Shown here: piece by piece, positions 46,921-56,583 of the stretch | Position numbering within the stretch: the first letter of the stretch is position 1 | How the letters are laid out: each line of letters starts with the position of its first letter | NCBI GenBank assembly: GCA_963205335.1 | Contig: CAUJIM010000088.1 | Location: 1 to 64,000, forward strand | Length of the DNA: 64,000 nt | Reading direction: 5' to 3' | Origin: Pseudomonadota bacterium | GTDB lineage: Bacteria; Pseudomonadota; Gammaproteobacteria; Burkholderiales; Burkholderiaceae_C | Program-made: the position numbers and the translations under genes | The notes under the pieces: model-generated | What the model was told of the DNA's origin: nothing | The model's input: the letters and a program-made list of their open reading frames with translations, nothing else | The model's database searches: none

Positions 46921-49176
46921 TTAGATGACATTCCCCAGGGCATCGAATGGAACACCCCCCAAATACAGCCCAAGCTTTTCGTCATAGAGCCCACCTACCC
47001 CTGCCTGCGCGTACAAGCCAGGCACCACAGTTGTTTTCAGGCTCCCTTCCCCAAGCATCTTGAGGGCAGCTCTCTCGCGGATGCTGACCGTATAGCGTTG
47101 CAGCTTTCGCATAAGCCATCGATCGGGGCCTTTGGTTTCCAAGTACCCCAACAACATGTCCACGTCATCCTTGGCTTCGGCATACCGAACAACTACGGTG
47201 ACATTGGCCTCGTCTTCGACCATGCGAAACGCAGCCGCCGCCGCGCGGAACTGCACCGCCAGCGTGCGCGGCTCCACCTTGAGCTTGTCCACAATCTTGC
47301 AGTCGTCCAGATCCACCGAGTGATAGAACGCCGTGAAATAGCGCTCGAACAAGGCCCGCGCCAACGGGTCGTGCGCTTGCCCGTGCAAGGTGGAGATGCA
47401 TGCCTCGGCCCCCTTGCGCAGATGGCCCAGGGGCGGCTGCTCTGGCGGTACGAACACCACCACGCGCCCCTGGCCGGGCAGGCACCCTTCGCGGTTGCAG
47501 CGCCCTGCGGCCTGGGCGATGGAGTCGAGCCCCGCCAGGGCCCGGTAGACGACGGGAAAGTCGATGTCCACCCCGGCCTCCACCAATTGCGTGCTGACGA
47601 CGCGCAGCGGCTCCAAATCCCGCCCCTCGCGTTTGGCCTGCAGGCGCTCCTTGATGTGGGCAATGACATCCTGGCGGTGCGCGCCACACATCAAGGCCGA
47701 CAGGTGCAGGGTGCCCTCGGGCATCAGGCGCTGCAGCTCGCGCGCGGCCTTGCGGGTGTTGACGATGGCCAGCACGCAGTCCTCGGCACTGAGCTGCGCC
47801 GCGATGCCGGCCCACGGGGTTGGGGTGGTCCAGTCGGGCGGCAGCTCGACCTGTACGCGCTTGAGGGCCTCGAACAAGGTGTCTGGGTCATCGATGATCT
47901 CGCGCACGTTTTCCAGCCCGCGCAGGCTCTTGCTGGCGTCGAAATATGCAGTGCTGTTCAGCGCGGGCTGCGTGGCGGTGCACAGCACCACCGTGACGCC
48001 GTAGTGCGCCACCAGCAGGTTGAGCACGTCCAGAACCGGCTGCAGGAATGCGGGCGGCAGTTGCTGCGCCTCGTCCAGCACGATGACGCTGCCGGCGATG
48101 CGGTGCAGCTTGCGGCAGCGCGAGGTGCGGGCGGCAAAGAGCGATTCGAAAAGCTGCACATTGGTCGTGACGATGAGCGGCGCGTCCCAGTTCTCGCAGG
48201 CCAGGCGGCTGCGGGCGTTCTCGTCCTCGGGCGCGGATTCGGCCTGGCTGTGGTGCTCGACCAGCACCTCGTCGCCAAGCGCCGCCAGCGCTGTGCGAAA
48301 CACATCCGCTGTCTGCTCGATGATGCTGGTGTAGGGGATGGCGTAGATCACGCGCTGCTGGCCGTGGGCCAGGGCGTGTTCGAGCGCAAAGGCCAGGCTG
48401 GAGAGCGTCTTGCCGCCGCCCGTGGGCACGGTCAGCGAGAAAAAACCCGCCGGCAGCGCCGCCTTGGCGCGGCACTGGCGCAGCACGTCGGCACGCAAGG
48501 CGTTGACGGGTGTGACTGCCACGGGCCGCGCCGCCATCCAGCCGTTCAGCGCCGCGTGCATCTGCGCCAGGGGGGGAAAGCCGCTGCGCCGCGACGGCTT
48601 GCCCGTGTCGAAATGCGCTTCGGTGTCGAGAAAGTCCGCATCCACCAGGCAGGAAAACAGCATGCGCAGCCACAGGGCAAAGCCTTCGCCGCCGCCGGGA
48701 ATGCCCTGGAGCGTGGGGACGAAGCCACCCGCGCCCAGGATGTCTTCGGGCGGCTGTGCTGCCAGGGCCTCGGCCAGCTCCTGCTTGCTGTCGGGCGAGG
48801 CCAGGCGCGGCGCCAGATCGGTGTCCCAGTCGCCCAGGCCCGCGTGATGCCCCGCTATCAAATAGGCCAGCACGCGGCCGTAGGGCAGCCTGGGCTGGTC
48901 GAGCTGCCGCATGGCCCACAGCGCCCCGGCGGCGGAGTGCGTTTTCTCGCGCCCAGCCACTTTGTGTTCGATGTGCGCGTCATCGACCTGGCGCACGTAG
49001 CGCTGGAAGCCGGGGCGGTATTTGCCCAGGTCGTGCCACAGTCCGGCAAGCGCTGCCCAAGAGGCAGAGGCTTCCTCACCATCCAGCGCACACGCAAACT
49101 GCCTGGCCCGGGCCGCCACGGACTGCAAATGCCGCCTCAGCAAATGACCGCCAGAATGCGCCCAGTATTCGGACAT
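46921..49176 (-). CDS. cas3: CRISPR helicase-nuclease Cas3, type I-C
   Basis: The protein has 751 residues. GAGGAG precedes ATG 49176. The N-terminal HD nuclease shows His7, HD at 48-49 (LWHDLGKY), His80 and HH at 110-111. The superfamily 2 helicase has Walker A PTGGGKT at 251-257, DEAQ at 368-371 in place of the more usual DEVH/DEAH, and motif VI QAAGRCNREG near 555. Cas3 is recruited by target-bound Cascade and degrades the displaced strand. It is separated from cas5 by 348 bp, which hold a plus-strand RNA and a small ORF, so the effector operon probably has its own promoter. It is divergent from dinG. Confidence 0.95.
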   Translation of the reverse strand: MSEYWAHSGGHLLRRHLQSVAARARQFACALDGEEASASWAALAGLWHDLGKYRPGFQRYVRQVDDAHIEHKVAGREKTHSAAGALWAMRQLDQPRLPYGRVLAYLIAGHHAGLGDWDTDLAPRLASPDSKQELAEALAAQPPEDILGAGGFVPTLQGIPGGGEGFALWLRMLFSCLVDADFLDTEAHFDTGKPSRRSGFPPLAQMHAALNGWMAARPVAVTPVNALRADVLRQCRAKAALPAGFFSLTVPTGGGKTLSSLAFALEHALAHGQQRVIYAIPYTSIIEQTADVFRTALAALGDEVLVEHHSQAESAPEDENARSRLACENWDAPLIVTTNVQLFESLFAARTSRCRKLHRIAGSVIVLDEAQQLPPAFLQPVLDVLNLLVAHYGVTVVLCTATQPALNSTAYFDASKSLRGLENVREIIDDPDTLFEALKRVQVELPPDWTTPTPWAGIAAQLSAEDCVLAIVNTRKAARELQRLMPEGTLHLSALMCGAHRQDVIAHIKERLQAKREGRDLEPLRVVSTQLVEAGVDIDFPVVYRALAGLDSIAQAAGRCNREGCLPGQGRVVVFVPPEQPPLGHLRKGAEACISTLHGQAHDPLARALFERYFTAFYHSVDLDDCKIVDKLKVEPRTLAVQFRAAAAAFRMVEDEANVTVVVRYAEAKDDVDMLLGYLETKGPDRWLMRKLQRYTVSIRERAALKMLGEGSLKTTVVPGLYAQAGVGGLYDEKLGLYLGGVPFDALGNVI

Positions 49177-49252
49177 GGAAACGTTCTCCTCGAAGGCGAC
49201 GCCGGCATCTCGCTTGGGTACGCCTTCATACGCGTCACAAGCGTTACCATAG

Positions 49253-49268
49253 CTGGATAAATCAACAG
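49253..49268. promoter_or_regulatory. LexA-like box upstream of dinG
   Basis: CTGG-N8-ACAG differs by one base from the CTGT-N8-ACAG LexA consensus, and the spacer is AT-rich. It lies 19 bp upstream of the dinG start and 77 bp upstream of cas3 on the other strand. dinG is SOS-controlled in other bacteria, which makes the site plausible. Confidence 0.5.
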
Positions 49269-49287
49269 TTCCATCAACGTTTACCCC

Positions 49288-51459
49288 ATGTCCGCCCCCG
49301 ACTGGGCCGCGCAAGCCCTGCAACAGTTCGACGCCGTGGTCGCCGCCACGCCGGGACTGCGCGTGCGCGAAGGCCAGCGGCGCATGGCCGAGCAGGTGGC
49401 GCAGACCTTCGGCCAGGCGCCGCTCGGGCGCGACGGCGGGGAGGGGGACGGTGGCGAGCCCAGGCGCGCCATCGCGGTGATCGAGGCGGGCACGGGCACG
49501 GGCAAGTCGCTGGCCTACGCGGCGCCCGCGATCCGGATGGCGCTGGCGCGCGGCACGCGGGTGCTAATCGCCACCGCCACCGTGGCACTGCAGGAGCAGC
49601 TGGTGCACAAGGACCTGCCCGCGCTGGCCGCGGCGATGCCAGAGCCGTTCAGCTTCGCGCTGGCCAAGGGGCGCGCGCGCTACGTCTGCAAGCTCAAGCT
49701 CGAACGCCTGGCCGGGGACGACCCCGCCGGGGACGACGCCCTGTTCCCCGACGACCCGGCCGGCACGGACGAGACGGCGAGCGCCGAGGCGCGCGGCGCG
49801 TTCTACCAGCGCCTGGCGGACGACCTGGCCAGCGGCCGGTGGGACGGCGACCGCGACCAGCTCGCGCTGCCGCCCGACCCGGCGCTGTGGGCGCCCGTGG
49901 CGGCCGTGGCGCACACCTGCACCGGCCGGCACTGCCCGCTGTTCGCCGCCTGCACCTACTACGAACGGCGCAAGGAGCTCGTCGCCGCGCAGGTCATCGT
50001 GGCCAACCACGACCTGCTGCTCTCGTCCATCGGCGCGCGGCTGCTGCCCGAGCTGGACAACTGCCTGCTCATCATTGACGAGGCGCACCACCTGCCCAAG
50101 ACGGCGCTGTCGCAGTTCGCCTGCGAGATGGACCTCTCGCGCCTGGCGTGGCTGGCGCAGCTCGCCGGCCGCGCGCTGCGCGTGGGCGCGCAGGTGCAGG
50201 TGGACGACGACGTCGACGTGGCCGCGGGCAGCACCCGCCTGCGCGCCGCGCTACAGGATGCGGAGCGGCTCATCGTCGACCTGTACGGCGCGCCGCTGCG
50301 CGAGGCCGCCGCGCGCGCCCCCGGCCAGGCAGCGAGCCACCGCGCGCGCGTGCCTGCCGGAAGGCTGCCGCAGCCGCTGACCGACGCGCTCGGCCAGGTG
50401 CTGCACCACGCGGGCGATTTCCTGGAGGCGCTGCGCGCGATCGCCAAGGCCTTGCGCGAGCACATCCGCGAGGAGCCGGGGGAGGCGCGGCGCCTGTCGC
50501 AGCTCTATGCGCAGGTGGGCCAGCTCGCGCCGCGCCTGGAGGCGGTGCACGCTACTTCGGCACTACTGCTGCAGGAGGCGCCCGAGGGCGACGCCCCCGC
50601 CGCCAAGTGGTTCACGCTCTCCACCACCGGCGGGGCCGTGGTGGTGCGCGCGCACGCCAGTCCCGTGCTGCCCGGCGCGGCGCTGGCCGCCCACCTGTGG
50701 TCGCGCGTGCGCGGCGCGGTGCTCACCTCGGCCACGCTGGCAAGCTGCGGCAGCTTCGACTTCTTCCTGCGCGAAGCGGGGCTGGCCGACGATCCCGGCG
50801 TCACCACGCTGCAGGTCCCCAGCCCGTTCGACTACGCGTCGCAAGGCACGCTGGTAGCGAGCAGCACGCAGGCCGCGCCGCGCGAGGTGGCGGCCTTCAC
50901 GCGCCAGATGATCGAGGCGCTGCTGGCCGACCTGGCCGAGGTGGCGAGCGGCGCGCTGGTGCTCTTCACCTCGCGCGAGCAGATGCGGCTGGCCGTGGAG
51001 CAACTCCCGCCCGGGCTGCGCGAGCGCGTGCTGGTGCAGGGCCGCCAGCCGCGCCTGGCGCTGCTCGCACGCCACCGCGAGCGCGTGGCGCAGGCGCAGC
51101 CCTCGATCATCTTCGGCCTGCAGTCGTTCGCCGAGGGCATGGACCTGCCCGGCACGCTGTGCGAATCGCTCTTCATCACCAAGCTGCCATTCGCCCCGCC
51201 CGACGAGCCGGTGGACGAGGCCCGCGCCGAATGGCTGCGCGCCAGCGGCGGCGACCCGTTCATGGACCTGGTCGTGCCCGCCACCGCGATGCGCCTGGCG
51301 CAATGGGTGGGCCGTGCGATCCGCAACGAAGACGACCGCGCCCGCGTGGTCTGCTACGACAAGCGCCTGCTGCACACCGGCTACGGCCGCCGGCTGCTGC
51401 GCGGGCTGCCCGCGTTCACGCTGCAGGAGCGCGCCGCCCTGCCCTCCGAAACCGCATGA
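49288..51459 (+). CDS. dinG: ATP-dependent 5'-3' DNA helicase DinG
   Basis: The protein has 723 residues, the normal DinG length. Walker A is AVIEAGTGTGKSLAYAAPA near residue 65. The iron-sulfur cluster cysteines are in ARYVCKLK and HTCTGRHCPLFAACTYY. The DEAH box is IIDEAHHLPK near residue 260, and motif VI is AMRLAQWVGRAIRNEDDRA. DinG unwinds R-loops and D-loops at stalled forks. It has the full chromosomal form with FeS cysteines, so I read it as the housekeeping gene beside which the cas locus sits, not as a type IV CRISPR DinG. A LexA-like box lies upstream. Confidence 0.95.
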   Translation: MSAPDWAAQALQQFDAVVAATPGLRVREGQRRMAEQVAQTFGQAPLGRDGGEGDGGEPRRAIAVIEAGTGTGKSLAYAAPAIRMALARGTRVLIATATVALQEQLVHKDLPALAAAMPEPFSFALAKGRARYVCKLKLERLAGDDPAGDDALFPDDPAGTDETASAEARGAFYQRLADDLASGRWDGDRDQLALPPDPALWAPVAAVAHTCTGRHCPLFAACTYYERRKELVAAQVIVANHDLLLSSIGARLLPELDNCLLIIDEAHHLPKTALSQFACEMDLSRLAWLAQLAGRALRVGAQVQVDDDVDVAAGSTRLRAALQDAERLIVDLYGAPLREAAARAPGQAASHRARVPAGRLPQPLTDALGQVLHHAGDFLEALRAIAKALREHIREEPGEARRLSQLYAQVGQLAPRLEAVHATSALLLQEAPEGDAPAAKWFTLSTTGGAVVVRAHASPVLPGAALAAHLWSRVRGAVLTSATLASCGSFDFFLREAGLADDPGVTTLQVPSPFDYASQGTLVASSTQAAPREVAAFTRQMIEALLADLAEVASGALVLFTSREQMRLAVEQLPPGLRERVLVQGRQPRLALLARHRERVAQAQPSIIFGLQSFAEGMDLPGTLCESLFITKLPFAPPDEPVDEARAEWLRASGGDPFMDLVVPATAMRLAQWVGRAIRNEDDRARVVCYDKRLLHTGYGRRLLRGLPAFTLQERAALPSETA

Positions 51460-51613
51460 GGCCGCCAAGAGGCGCCTCGCAGCCGCCCTGCGCACGGACA
51501 GGCGCGGGGGAGACGCTCACCGAGCGGGCGCAGTCCAGGCCGAACTGCATCGGCAACGCTCGCGCCGCGCGGCACCCGGCAAAGCCCGGGCGCGCTGACC
51601 GGCGGGCGGGGCA

Positions 51614-51865
51614 TCAGGCCTTCTTGCGCACCAGGCCGTAGAGCACCAGCAGCACGATCGCGCCCACGACGGAAGCGATCCAGCCGGCCGACTCGCCCGC
51701 CTGGTACCAGCCCATCGCCTGTCCGGCATAGGTCGCGACGAAGGCGCCGGCGACCCCCAGCACGCAGGTCATGATCCAGCCCAGCTTGTCGTCTCCGGGC
51801 TTGAGCGCACGGGCCAGCAGGCCCACGATGAGACCGACGACCAGGGTACCGAGAATGCTGAGCAT
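51614..51865 (-). CDS. GlsB/YeaQ/YmgE-family stress-response membrane protein
   Basis: The protein has 83 residues with three hydrophobic segments: LSILGTLVVGLIVGLLARAL, CVLGVAGAFVATYAGQAMG and ASVVGAIVLLVLYGLVRKK. The PGDDKLGWI turn between spans is typical of the transglycosylase-associated/YeaQ family. The ATG at 51865 has no strong ribosome site. It converges with dinG after a 154-bp gap in which I see no gene. These small inner-membrane proteins accumulate under stress; the mechanism is unknown. Confidence 0.88.
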   Translation of the reverse strand: MLSILGTLVVGLIVGLLARALKPGDDKLGWIMTCVLGVAGAFVATYAGQAMGWYQAGESAGWIASVVGAIVLLVLYGLVRKKA

Positions 51866-51980
51866 GATGGCAATGACAATTTGGGTTGAAAAACGCGCCG
51901 GTGCCGGGCGGCACGCATACACTTCGCGCCGCCCGTCCACGCCACGGACCCGTAGTTGTACACCAAAGAGCTCTCTCGCC

Positions 51981-53135
51981 ATGCACACCGTCCCGCACAA
52001 ACGCACCCTGCTGAAACTGGCCGCCGCCGGCGCGCTCGCCCCATGGGCCCTGGCCGCATGCGGCAGAAAGGAAGAGCCGGCGAGCACTCCGGCGGCTGCC
52101 TCCGGCGCGGCGAGTGCCGCCGCCGCACCCCTCAAGGCCGCGTGGATTTACGTCGGCCCGGTGGGCAACGCCGGCTGGAGCTTCGCGCACGACCAGGGGC
52201 GCAAGGCGGCGCAGGTGGAGTTCGGCGACCGTCTCCAGACCAGCTTTGTCGAGAGCGTGCCCGAGGGGGCCGATACCGAGCGCGTGCTGCGCGACCTGAT
52301 CGCGCAGGGCAACACGCTGCTCTTCGGCACCAGCTTCGGCTTCATGGAGGCCATGGTCAAGGTGGCGCAGGAGTTCCCGCAGGTGCGCTTCGAGCACGCC
52401 ACCGGCTACAAGACCGGGCCGAACCTGAACGTCTACGACTCGCGCTTCTACCAGGCGACCTACCTCGCGGGCATCATCGCCGCGCACATGAGCCCGAGCG
52501 GCCTGCTCGGCTACGTCGGCTCGGTGCCCATCCCCGAGGTGCTGCGCAACATCGACGCCTACACGCTGGGCGCGCAGAGCGTGCGGCCCGACGTCAAGAC
52601 CCGCGTGGTGTGGACCAACAGCTGGTTCGACCCGCCCCGGGAAACCGAGGCAGCCAACGCCCTGCTCAACGGCGGCGCCGACGTGCTGCTGCAGAACACC
52701 GATTCGCCCGCCGTGATCCAGGCGGTGGAGCAGGCCGGCAAGCTCGCCTTCGGCTGGGACTCGGACATGAGCGCCTTCGGCGGCAACGCGCACCTGGGCT
52801 CGTGCATCGCCGATTGGTCGCGCTACTACCGCCAGAGCGTGCAGGCCGCGCTCGACGGCAGCTGGAAGGGCGGCCAGGTGACGCGCTGGGGCGTGCCCGA
52901 GGGGCAGAACGACCTGATCAAGCTCTCCGAGCGCATTCCCGCCGAGGTGCGCGCGCAGGTCGAGCAGGTCAAGGCGCGCATGAAGGACGGCAGCTTCGAC
53001 GTCTTCACCGGCCCGGTGCTGGACGCGGCGGGCAAGGAGCGACTGGCGGCGGGCACGCGCGCCGACGACGCCTGGATGGGCGCGATCGACTTCTTCGTCC
53101 AGGGCGTCGAAGGGCAGATACCTGCTACCAGGTAA
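51981..53135 (+). CDS. BMP-family (PnrA/Med-like) ABC transporter substrate-binding lipoprotein
   Basis: The protein has 384 residues. The lipoprotein signal ends near Cys27 in WALAACGRKEEP, with an Ala/Ser-rich linker after it. The mature part is a two-lobed binding fold of the Bmp family (VGPVGNAGWSFAHDQGRKAA, LLFGTSFGFMEAMVKVAQEF, GYVGSVPIPEVLRNIDAYTL). Characterised members bind nucleosides or purines. No ATPase or permease gene is adjacent, so its transporter lies elsewhere or it acts as an orphan sensor. A copy of the dispersed palindromic element follows the stop. Confidence 0.9.
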   Translation: MHTVPHKRTLLKLAAAGALAPWALAACGRKEEPASTPAAASGAASAAAAPLKAAWIYVGPVGNAGWSFAHDQGRKAAQVEFGDRLQTSFVESVPEGADTERVLRDLIAQGNTLLFGTSFGFMEAMVKVAQEFPQVRFEHATGYKTGPNLNVYDSRFYQATYLAGIIAAHMSPSGLLGYVGSVPIPEVLRNIDAYTLGAQSVRPDVKTRVVWTNSWFDPPRETEAANALLNGGADVLLQNTDSPAVIQAVEQAGKLAFGWDSDMSAFGGNAHLGSCIADWSRYYRQSVQAALDGSWKGGQVTRWGVPEGQNDLIKLSERIPAEVRAQVEQVKARMKDGSFDVFTGPVLDAAGKERLAAGTRADDAWMGAIDFFVQGVEGQIPATR

Positions 53136-53184
53136 ATAGCTTGTGGCGCTTGCTGGACAAGGGCAAAAGCCGTTTTTTATTGGT
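53131..53184. repeat. REP-like dispersed palindromic element, copy f
   Basis: The element lies right after the BMP lipoprotein stop and fills the gap to the Rieske gene. It reads AAATAGCTTGTGGCGCTTGC, TGGACAAGGGC, then AAAAGCCGTTTTTTATTGG. The GGC-AAAA-GCC-G-TTTTTT end could also act as a weak terminator. Confidence 0.55.
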
Positions 53185-53192
53185 AAGACCGC

Positions 53193-54200
53193 ATGACCGC
53201 ACTGCTCGAACGCACCCTCTGGCATCCGGTGGCCCTGGGCCACGTGGTGGGCAGCCAGCCGCACGCCGTGACCCTGCTGGGCGAGGAGCTCGTGCTCTGG
53301 CGCGACGGCGGCGGCGTCGCGCGCGCCTGGCTCGACCAGTGCCCGCACCGCGGCGCGCGCTTTTCCATGGGCCGCGTGCAGGAGGGCGAGATCGAGTGCC
53401 CCTACCACGGCTGGCGCTTCGAGGGCGGCGGCCAGTGCACCCACATCCCGGCCACGCCCCGGTTCACGCCCGGCCCGCGCTACCGCGCGCAGACGTTCGA
53501 CACGCAGGAGGCCTACGGCATGGTCTGGGCGCGGCTGCAGGCGCCCGAGGGCGACGCCCGGCCGATCCACGCGCTACCGCTGTTCGCGGCGGAGGGCGAG
53601 GCGCGCCTGCGCAAGACCACCAGCGGCCCCTACGCCGTGCACGCCAGCGCGCCGCGCATCATCGAGAACTTCCTCGACATGGCGCACTTCGGCTACGTGC
53701 ACGAGGGCTGGCTCGGCAGCCGGGCGCACACCGTGATCGAGCCCTACGAGGTCAAGCCCACGCCGTGCGGCGTGCGCGCCACCGGCTGCTTCGCCTGGCA
53801 GCCGCGCTCGTCGATCCACGCGCAGGGCGGCGCGCAGGTCGAATACACCTACGAAGTCACCGCGCCCTACATGGCCGTGCTCACCAAGCAGCCCGAGCCC
53901 GGCAGCACCGCGATCGAAGGCCTGTGGGAGTCGATCGCGATGTTCGTCTGCCCCGTGTCGGACGAGACCAGCGTGGCCTGGACGCGGATGGCGATGAACG
54001 ATTTCAGCTCGCCCGACGCGCGCCTGATCCACTTCCAGGACACGATCTTCGGCCAGGACCAGCCCATCCTCGAATCGCAGCGCCCCAAACGCCTGCCGCT
54101 CGCGCCCAACGCCGAGATGCACGGGGCGGCGGACCGCATGTCCACCGCCTACCGGCGCTATCTGAAAGAGAGCGGCATCTCTTTCGGCGTCGTCCTCTGA
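53193..54200 (+). CDS. Rieske non-heme iron oxygenase, alpha subunit
   Basis: The protein has 335 residues. The Rieske [2Fe-2S] ligands are Cys50-x-His52 (CPHRG) and Cys69-x-x-His72 (CPYHGW). The mononuclear iron site is NFLDMAHFGYVHEG, with Asp162, His165 and His170. Its size and single-component layout resemble vanillate O-demethylase-type oxygenases, which demethylate or hydroxylate aromatic substrates with a separate reductase. No stand-alone reductase is adjacent. The neighbouring P450 carries its own reductase domain, which could in principle serve both, but this is speculation. It converges with that P450 gene, 3 bp away. Confidence 0.9.
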   Translation: MTALLERTLWHPVALGHVVGSQPHAVTLLGEELVLWRDGGGVARAWLDQCPHRGARFSMGRVQEGEIECPYHGWRFEGGGQCTHIPATPRFTPGPRYRAQTFDTQEAYGMVWARLQAPEGDARPIHALPLFAAEGEARLRKTTSGPYAVHASAPRIIENFLDMAHFGYVHEGWLGSRAHTVIEPYEVKPTPCGVRATGCFAWQPRSSIHAQGGAQVEYTYEVTAPYMAVLTKQPEPGSTAIEGLWESIAMFVCPVSDETSVAWTRMAMNDFSSPDARLIHFQDTIFGQDQPILESQRPKRLPLAPNAEMHGAADRMSTAYRRYLKESGISFGVVL

Positions 54201-54203
54201 ACG

Positions 54204-56564
54204 CTAGAGTGCCAGCACCAGGCTGTCACCGGCCTTCCTGGCGCGCGAGCAGCAGCTCATCATCTTGCCGCCGGCCTCGCGCTCGGCGCGGGTCAGCACC
54301 TTGTCGCGGTGGTCGATGTCGCCGGCGATCACCGGCACCTCGCAGGTGCCGCACAGCCCTTCCTGGCAGTCGCACTGGATGTCGATGTTGGCGCCGCGCA
54401 GCGCGTCCAGCAGCGTCTGGTCGTTGCGCACCTGGATGGTGATGCCCGAATCCCTGAGCTCGGCCTCGAAACCGTGTTCCTTGCTCGGATCCAGCGCGCC
54501 CAGCGTGGTGGAGAAATGCTCGACGTGCAGGCTGTCCTCGGGCCAGTGGCGGCTGGCCTGCTCCAGGCCGTCGAGCATGCGCTGCGGGCCGCAGGCGTAG
54601 ATCTGGCCGCCCTCGGGCACCCGGGCGAGCACGGCGGCGTAGTCGGCGCGCGTGCCCTCGTCGCTGACGTAGACGTGCAGGTGCCCGCCGTGCCGCGCCT
54701 GCAATTCTTTCAGGAGCGCCATGCGCGCCCTGGATCGGCCGCTGTAGTGGATTTCATAGGGTATGTTCAAGGCCTTGGCGCGGTCGGCCATCGTGGCCAC
54801 CGGGGTGACGCCGATGCCGCCCGCCACGAGGACCAGGTGCCTGGCGTCCTCGTCGAGCCGGAAGTGGTTGCGCGGGCCGCGCAGCTGCACCTGCATGCCG
54901 GCCTCGAGCCGGTCGTGCACCCAGGCCGAGCCGCCGCGGCTCTGCGGCTCGCGCAGCACGGCGATCTCGTAGACGCCCTCCTCGTCGGGGTCGCCGCACA
55001 GCGAGTACTGGCGCGAGAGGCCGGTGTCGCCGCACTGCAGGTCGACGTGCGCGCCGGGGGTCCAGCGCGGCAGCTTCTGGCCCGCGAGGGCACGCAGGCG
55101 CACGTGCAGCACGCCCTCGGCGAGCGGGGCGACGCGTTCCACCTGCAGCGTGCGGCTGAGCGTTCCGAGCGACGATTCGCCGATGCGCAGCGGCTGCTGC
55201 TGGCGCAGGATGGACGGGTCGCGCCGCTCGGGGTTGAGCGCCGGGTCCCACTCGACCCAGAGGTGCTTGGGGCCGCGGAACGCCACGTTGGGGATGTACT
55301 CGAACGGCTGCTCCACCAGGCGCATGTGCGGCAGGCGCCGGGTCAGCTCTTCCAGGTAGATCTGCAGCTCCATGCGGGCGATGTTCTTGCCCATGCACTG
55401 GTGCGAGCCGTAGCCGAAGGTCAGGTGCTCGCTGGCGTTGTCGCGGCGCACGTCGATCGCGTCCGGGTCGCTGAAGTGGCGCTCGTCGTGGTTGGCCGAG
55501 GCCATCACCACCAGCAGGCGCGAGCCCTGGGGGATGCGCACCCCGCCCACCACCGCGTCCTGCGTGGCGTAGCGCCGCCAGGCGGCGACCGAGCCGTTGT
55601 GGCGCAGGCACTCTTCGACGGCGCCGGGGATCAGGCTGGGGTCGCGGCAGATCTCTTCCCAGACCGGCCGGTTCTCCAGCATCAGCTTGACGGCGTTGGT
55701 GATGCCCAGCGACGTGCTCTCGTGCGCCGCCACGATGATGGCCATCATCATCGAGTGGATGTAGGAGTCGGTGACGACGTCCGGGTACTCCTTCTGCTTG
55801 CGGATGGTGTAGCGCATCCAGCCCGGCCCGTCGGGGGTGGCGCGCATCTTCTCGACGATCTTGCCCGAGAGCTGCCAGAAGTTGCCCACGCCGTGCGCCA
55901 CCGCGATCTGCTCCTCGGGCGTGGGGCGGCCCCAGACGTTCACGGTGTGCGCCACCGAGAACTGCCGCAGCTGCTCCATGTCGCTTTCCTCGACGCCCAG
56001 GAAATGCAGGCCCACGGTCAGCGGCGCCTCCCAGAACATCTGGTTGAACAGGTCCGCGCGCCCGGCGTCGACGAAGCGGTCGACGTACTGGCGCGCCACG
56101 CGCCGCACCATGGGCTCGTCCTGCTTCAGGGCCTCCGGCGTGAACGGCTCGATCAGCGCGCGCCGGCGCGCCATGTGCGCCGGCTCCACCTCGTTGACCA
56201 TGGTGCGCTGCATGCCGTACTCGTAGCCGGCGAGCACGTCCAGCACCTCCGGCACCACCGGCGTCATGCGCTCCAGCGCCACGGAGGCGTCGAAGGTCTT
56301 GTGGTCGCGGAACACCGCCTTCACGTCGTCGTAGCGCGTCACCACCCAGTAGCCGATCTGCGGGCTGTAGAACACCGGCTCCTGCGCGCGCGCCCAGCGC
56401 AGGTACTCGGGCGGGTTCTGCTGGTAACCGTCGCCGAACGGGTCGAACGCCGCGGCGCCCACGCTGACGGGACAGCCCGTGGGGTCCGTCTGGCCGCTGG
56501 GCTGCGTGAGCCGGCTGTGGTCCACCGGGCAGCGGCCGGCGGTGGCGGAATCGGGATGGGTCAT
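54204..56564 (-). CDS. Self-sufficient cytochrome P450 fused to phthalate-dioxygenase-type reductase (CYP116B architecture)
   Basis: The protein has 786 residues. The P450 domain spans roughly 35-450, with the I-helix AAHEST at 279-284, a K-helix ExxR (EEICR/EECLRH region), and the heme loop FGYGSHQCMGKN with Cys390. The reductase has the FMN site RQYSLCG, the NAD(P) site LVAGGIGVTPVATM and CGPQRMLDG. The C-terminal ferredoxin binds [2Fe-2S] through CDCQEGLCGTC and a later MSCCSRA. One chain therefore carries electrons from NAD(P)H to heme. CYP116B members oxidise aromatic ethers, alkanes or thiocarbamates; the substrate here is unknown. The Bug receptor gene lies directly upstream on the same strand. 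Confidence 0.93.
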   Translation of the reverse strand: MTHPDSATAGRCPVDHSRLTQPSGQTDPTGCPVSVGAAAFDPFGDGYQQNPPEYLRWARAQEPVFYSPQIGYWVVTRYDDVKAVFRDHKTFDASVALERMTPVVPEVLDVLAGYEYGMQRTMVNEVEPAHMARRRALIEPFTPEALKQDEPMVRRVARQYVDRFVDAGRADLFNQMFWEAPLTVGLHFLGVEESDMEQLRQFSVAHTVNVWGRPTPEEQIAVAHGVGNFWQLSGKIVEKMRATPDGPGWMRYTIRKQKEYPDVVTDSYIHSMMMAIIVAAHESTSLGITNAVKLMLENRPVWEEICRDPSLIPGAVEECLRHNGSVAAWRRYATQDAVVGGVRIPQGSRLLVVMASANHDERHFSDPDAIDVRRDNASEHLTFGYGSHQCMGKNIARMELQIYLEELTRRLPHMRLVEQPFEYIPNVAFRGPKHLWVEWDPALNPERRDPSILRQQQPLRIGESSLGTLSRTLQVERVAPLAEGVLHVRLRALAGQKLPRWTPGAHVDLQCGDTGLSRQYSLCGDPDEEGVYEIAVLREPQSRGGSAWVHDRLEAGMQVQLRGPRNHFRLDEDARHLVLVAGGIGVTPVATMADRAKALNIPYEIHYSGRSRARMALLKELQARHGGHLHVYVSDEGTRADYAAVLARVPEGGQIYACGPQRMLDGLEQASRHWPEDSLHVEHFSTTLGALDPSKEHGFEAELRDSGITIQVRNDQTLLDALRGANIDIQCDCQEGLCGTCEVPVIAGDIDHRDKVLTRAEREAGGKMMSCCSRARKAGDSLVLAL

Positions 56565-56583
56565 GGTGCGCCTCCGGGCGGAA

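Noticed and set aside
49288..51459. DinG as part of a type IV CRISPR system
   Set aside because: The protein has full-length chromosomal DinG features including FeS cysteines, is divergent from cas3, and no type IV genes (csf) are present. The locus is plainly type I-C.
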